Position numbers and translations under genes: made by a program. This document shows positions 6,660-8,391 of a DNA stretch of 8,391 bases, piece after piece; position 1 is the stretch's first letter, and each line of letters begins with the position of its first letter. Below the pieces are notes generated by a model. It was not told the origin of the DNA and ran no database searches. It worked only from the letters and a program-made list of their open reading frames with translations. The DNA comes from an uncultured Pseudomonas sp. (GTDB lineage Bacteria > Pseudomonadota > Gammaproteobacteria > Pseudomonadales > Pseudomonadaceae). The stretch spans positions 1 to 8,391 of the forward strand of contig NZ_CAMPHN010000182.1 in the NCBI RefSeq assembly GCF_946885885.1. The letters run 5' to 3'.

Positions 6660-6680
6660 GGTGCGCACGGCGCACCCTAC
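6660..6680 (-). repeat. Solo REP unit of a second GTAG family
   Basis: On the reverse strand this reads GTAG followed by GGTGCGCCGTGCGCACC, a perfect 7-bp stem with a 3-nt CGT loop. The design (GTAG, 7-3-7) is the same as that of the REP units at 1291 and 4000, but the stem sequence is unrelated. No partner unit is visible nearby, so it is a singlet at the edge of the hairpin-rich element. Confidence 0.8.
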
Positions 6681-6714
6681 GGCCCTTGCAAGCACGGCCA
6701 CTCTTCCCCGAACG

Positions 6715-6746
6715 CCCCATGCAACACCTACCCCATGCAACACCTA
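6715..6746. repeat. Perfect tandem duplication of a 16-bp unit
   Basis: CCCCATGCAACACCTA occurs twice with no gap and no mismatch, at 6715-6730 and 6731-6746. It lies about 110 bp upstream of the SIMPL-gene start, between the repeat block and the promoter-proximal region. Replication slippage could explain it. Confidence 0.9.
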
Positions 6747-6764
6747 ATTGATACATAGCCATTT

Positions 6765-6779
6765 TTAACGAGCCGTTAA
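6765..6779. promoter_or_regulatory. TTAACG/CGTTAA dyad upstream of SIMPL gene
   Basis: Perfect 6-bp arms around AGC, in the A/T-rich stretch 80-95 bp before the SIMPL-gene start. TTGATA at 6748-6753 is a possible -35 element, but no good -10 follows at normal spacing. The dyad is a candidate operator by symmetry only. Confidence 0.3.
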
Positions 6780-6858
6780 CCCCAATGGTCCAATGGCTTC
6801 GTCTACCCTCAGCAACACACCGCATAAATCATCCCCAGCTCGCATACAAGGAACCGCC

Positions 6859-7566
6859 ATGCAGCCTTTATCCCGTCTCGCCAGTGCCCTCCTCATCAGC
6901 GTCGCCGGCCTGCTCAGCCTCAGCGCCCAGGCCGACGAGGCGCGCTACAACCAAGTTTCCCTGCGCGCCGAGGTCAGCCAGGAGATCAACCACGACCTGA
7001 TGCACGTGACCCTCTACAGCGAAGCGCAGAACAGCGACCCTGCAGCACTCGCCGCCGATATCACCCGTACCCTCAACCAGGCGCTGGGCCAGGCCCGCGC
7101 GGTCAAAGGCGTGTCGGTGGCGCTCGGCAGCCGCCACAGCTACCCGGTGTACGACGACAAGCGCGAAGGGATCAATGCTTGGCGCGAGCGTGCCGAGATC
7201 CGCTTGGAAAGCGCCGACTTCGCCGCGCTGTCGAAGCTGACCGGCGAGCTACTCCGCGAAATGAAAATGGCCGGCATGGAATTCAGCCTCGCCGCGAATA
7301 CCCGCAAGACCCAGGAAGACGCCCTGATCAAGGAAGCGGTGAACGCCTTCAAGGCGCGCGCGCAATTGACCACTGAAGCCCTCGGCGGCAGCGGCTACAA
7401 GCTGGTCAGCCTGAACTTGAACAGCGGCGGCTTCCAACCGCCGATGCCGATGCGCATGGCCAAAGGCATGGCGCTGATGGAGTCGGCGCCGACGCCGGAG
7501 ATAGAGGCCGGCAGCAGCCATGTCACGGTCAATGCCGATGGCGTGATCGAAGTGCAAATGCCCTGA
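6859..7566 (+). CDS. Secreted SIMPL-domain (DUF541, YggE/BP26-like) protein (235 aa)
   Basis: Predicted periplasmic protein of the SIMPL family. Members such as E. coli YggE and Brucella BP26 are secreted, and some form channel-like oligomers or affect oxidative stress, but no general biochemical role is settled. The signal peptide MQPLSRLASALLISVAGLLS... has a likely cleavage after AQA (residue 25). The mature part has the family layout: an N-terminal beta-rich segment (YNQVSLRAEVSQEI), a helical segment (AADITRTLNQALGQA), SRHSYPVYDDK, a middle helix (LSKLTGELLREMKMAG), the helix KEAVNAFKARAQLTTEALG (about 162-182) and a C-terminal strand, HVTVNADGVIEVQMP. The ATG at 6859 is chosen because AAGGAA lies 5 nt upstream and it begins a proper signal peptide; the in-frame ATG at 6793 does neither. 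It stands alone between the repeat-rich gap and the dppA-like gene. The position matches, from memory, PA4495 of P. aeruginosa. Confidence 0.87.
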   Translation: MQPLSRLASALLISVAGLLSLSAQADEARYNQVSLRAEVSQEINHDLMHVTLYSEAQNSDPAALAADITRTLNQALGQARAVKGVSVALGSRHSYPVYDDKREGINAWRERAEIRLESADFAALSKLTGELLREMKMAGMEFSLAANTRKTQEDALIKEAVNAFKARAQLTTEALGGSGYKLVSLNLNSGGFQPPMPMRMAKGMALMESAPTPEIEAGSSHVTVNADGVIEVQMP

Positions 7567-7608
7567 TTCGCGCCAGGTACGCACCATAAGGTCGCCCGAA
7601 CGTCACGG

Positions 7609-7630
7609 CCCGGCGCCACCCAGCGCCGGG
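7609..7630. terminator. G/C-rich hairpin after SIMPL gene, no T-tract
   Basis: CCCGGCGC (7609-7616) and GCGCCGGG (7623-7630) form a perfect 8-bp stem with a CACCCA loop, 42 bp after the SIMPL stop. On the forward strand it is followed by an A-rich run rather than T's, so it is not a canonical intrinsic terminator. It may protect the 3' end or pause transcription. Confidence 0.4.
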
Positions 7631-7641
7631 AGCCGATAAAA

Positions 7642-7708
7642 AATATCAATAAAAACAATAAGATATGAAATGGTCAGGCATCCGGATCGAGGTTCCGAGC
7701 CAGACCAT
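7642..7708 (-). terminator. Reverse-strand intrinsic-terminator-like hairpin plus U-rich tail
   Basis: On the reverse strand ATGGTCTGGC (7708-7699) pairs with GCCTGACCAT (7679-7670) apart from one central mismatch, and inner CGGA/TCCG pairing extends the stem. The strand then runs into a T-rich tract (7669-7642, including TTGTTTTTATTG). In this direction it resembles a Rho-independent terminator, although no established gene feeds it. On the forward strand it could only act as a plain hairpin after the SIMPL gene. Confidence 0.45.
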
Positions 7709-7880
7709 CAGCAAAACTCATAGAGAGGTATAAAACCTGTTGATTCGGACAGGAAAACAGCGTCTTTGTGTCGAATATGCGACATCCACGGACAAACTCG
7801 TCACAGCTTCTACACTGATCGCCAGCAGACGACTTGCGCTCGGCACAGGCCCTGCATAGTTTGTTTCGGGTTCGGCCCAT
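7674..7880 (-). CDS. Possible small Cys-rich ORF (68 aa), unproven
   Basis: I do not recognise this ORF. It begins MGRTRNKLCRACAERKS and has Cys9-x2-Cys12-x10-Cys23-x2-Cys26, resembling a zinc-ribbon knuckle pair, plus Cys33 and Cys44. It ends ARNLDPDA. GAGGG lies 9 nt before the start on the reverse strand. TGT-CATTAT (7896-7904) could be an extended -10, and the stop codon falls inside the terminator-like hairpin. Against it, rare codons (CTA, AGA, ATA, TTA) are present and third-position GC is about half, far below the neighbours. It also overlaps the candidate dppA promoter and leader. The longer open frame upstream is only the antisense of dppA. Confidence 0.22.
   Translation of the reverse strand: MGRTRNKLCRACAERKSSAGDQCRSCDEFVRGCRIFDTKTLFSCPNQQVLYLSMSFADGLARNLDPDA
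7841..7856 (+). promoter_or_regulatory. Candidate sigma-54 (-24/-12) promoter for dppA-like gene
   Basis: CGGCACAGGCCCTGCA aligns with the sigma-54 consensus TGGCACGNNNNTTGCA at correct spacing. GG is at 7842-7843 and GC at 7854-7855, and GGCAC and TGCA are exact. The predicted start near 7867 would leave a leader of about 56 nt before the ATG at 7923. RpoN control is common for amino-acid and peptide uptake genes in pseudomonads, but no activator site was identified. Confidence 0.45.
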
Positions 7881-7922
7881 AAGGCCGGCCCTCGACGATA
7901 ATGACAACAACCTGAGGCCATC

Positions 7923-8391
7923 ATGCGCAAACACGCCGTCATTCCGTTCATGCTCGCTGCTGGGCTGATCGCCAGCACACCGTTCGCCCACGCCGCCAGC
8001 AACCTGGTGTTCTGCTCCGAAGGCAGCCCGGCCGGGTTCGATCCGGGCCTGTATACCACGGGCACCGACTTCGATGCCGCCGCGGAAACCGTCTTCAACC
8101 GCCTGAGCCAGTTCGAGCGCGGCGGTACCGCGGTCGTTCCGGGTTTGGCAGAGAAATGGGACATCGCCGAGGATGGCCTGAGCTACACCTTCCACCTGCG
8201 TCCCGGGGTCAAGTTCCACAGCACCGATTACTTCAAGCCGAGTCGCACCTTCAATGCCGACGATGTGCTGTTCACCTTCCAGCGCATGCTCGACAAGGAC
8301 CACCCGTTCCGCAAAGCCTACCCGACCGAATTCCCCTATTTCACCGACATGGGGATGGACGCCAATATCGCCAAGATCGAAAAGCTCGACG
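7923..8391 (+). CDS. dppA: Dipeptide ABC transporter periplasmic binding protein, DppA-like, 5' part (runs off window)
   Basis: Solute-binding protein of the SBP_bac_5 (DppA/OppA) family, which delivers di- or oligopeptides to an inner-membrane ABC importer. 156 complete codons are visible of an expected 530 or so. The signal peptide MRKHAVIPFMLAAGLIAS... has likely cleavage after AHA (residue 24). The mature N-terminus SNLVFCSEGSPAGFDPGL, then VFNRLSQFERGGTAVVPGLA, EKWDIAEDGLSYTFHLRPGV, KFHS and FNADDVLFTFQRM closely follow DppA order. Start at 7923 is supported by TGAGG (7913-7917) 5 nt upstream. In P. aeruginosa several dppA paralogues and dppBCDF lie in this region, so the rest of a transporter operon is expected to the right, outside the window. 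Exact substrate range is inferred from family only. Confidence 0.92.
   Translation, partial: MRKHAVIPFMLAAGLIASTPFAHAASNLVFCSEGSPAGFDPGLYTTGTDFDAAAETVFNRLSQFERGGTAVVPGLAEKWDIAEDGLSYTFHLRPGVKFHSTDYFKPSRTFNADDVLFTFQRMLDKDHPFRKAYPTEFPYFTDMGMDANIAKIEKLD

Noticed and set aside
6235..6747. 170-codon forward ORF and overlapping small ORFs in the roxS-SIMPL gap
   Set aside because: The translation comes from the hairpin-rich dispersed repeat and solo REP. It lacks a ribosome-binding site and any recognisable domain, and resembles spurious hypothetical proteins from the same repeat elsewhere.
7670..7710. tRNA-like look of the hairpin containing GGTTCCGAG
   Set aside because: No acceptor, D-arm or anticodon arm can be placed at proper distances. 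It fits a single long stem-loop better.
7881..8303. Upstream part of the 209-codon reverse frame running through dppA
   Set aside because: It is the antisense of the DppA coding sequence. Only the portion in the intergenic region was worth separate consideration.

Overview
The window looks like a chromosomal segment of a Pseudomonas-type gammaproteobacterium. The evidence is high GC with strong G/C third-position bias, the RoxS/RoxR sensor pair, GTAG-type REP sequences typical of pseudomonads, and a gene order (gatB ... roxR-roxS, SIMPL-domain gene, dppA-like gene) that matches, from memory, the P. aeruginosa PA4484-PA4496 region. All protein genes belong to known families.

Layout. At 1-1217 is the 3' part of gatB (tRNA-dependent amidotransferase subunit). 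A CUUG-loop hairpin separates it from a small RlpA-like lipoprotein gene (1281-1733), whose signal-peptide coding region carries a 54-bp REP doublet in frame. Next are a YrbG-type Na+/Ca2+ antiporter gene (1834-2925, +) and, convergent with only 4 bp between stop codons, an AEC-family permease gene (2930-3871, -). Upstream of the permease is a 214-bp gap with an operator-like palindrome, a spaced dyad and a second REP doublet (4000-4066). Then come roxR (4086-4652, -) and roxS (4717-5970, -), a redox-responsive two-component operon read right to left.

The 888-bp gap at 5971-6858 holds a roxS promoter candidate. It also holds a dispersed-repeat-like element of about 400-500 bp made of many short hairpins (6197-6616), a solo REP of a second family (6660-6680), a perfect 16-bp tandem duplication (6715-6746) and a TTAACG/CGTTAA dyad. 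A secreted SIMPL-domain protein gene follows (6859-7566, +), and the window ends inside a dppA-like periplasmic dipeptide-binding protein gene (7923->8391, +). The 356-bp gap before dppA has a G/C hairpin, an AT-rich tract, a reverse-strand terminator-like hairpin, a possible 68-codon Cys-rich reverse-strand ORF, and a sigma-54 -24/-12 promoter candidate.

Functional reading. The genes are mostly independent housekeeping, envelope and transport functions; only roxS-roxR forms a clear operon. RoxS keeps the quinone-contact motif and redox cysteine of RegB-type kinases, so it probably couples respiratory state to RoxR-controlled transcription. The least ordinary features are the in-frame REP doublet in a lipoprotein signal sequence, the composite hairpin repeat beside roxS, and the possible small reverse-strand transcript upstream of dppA. 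I found no clearly new multi-gene system.
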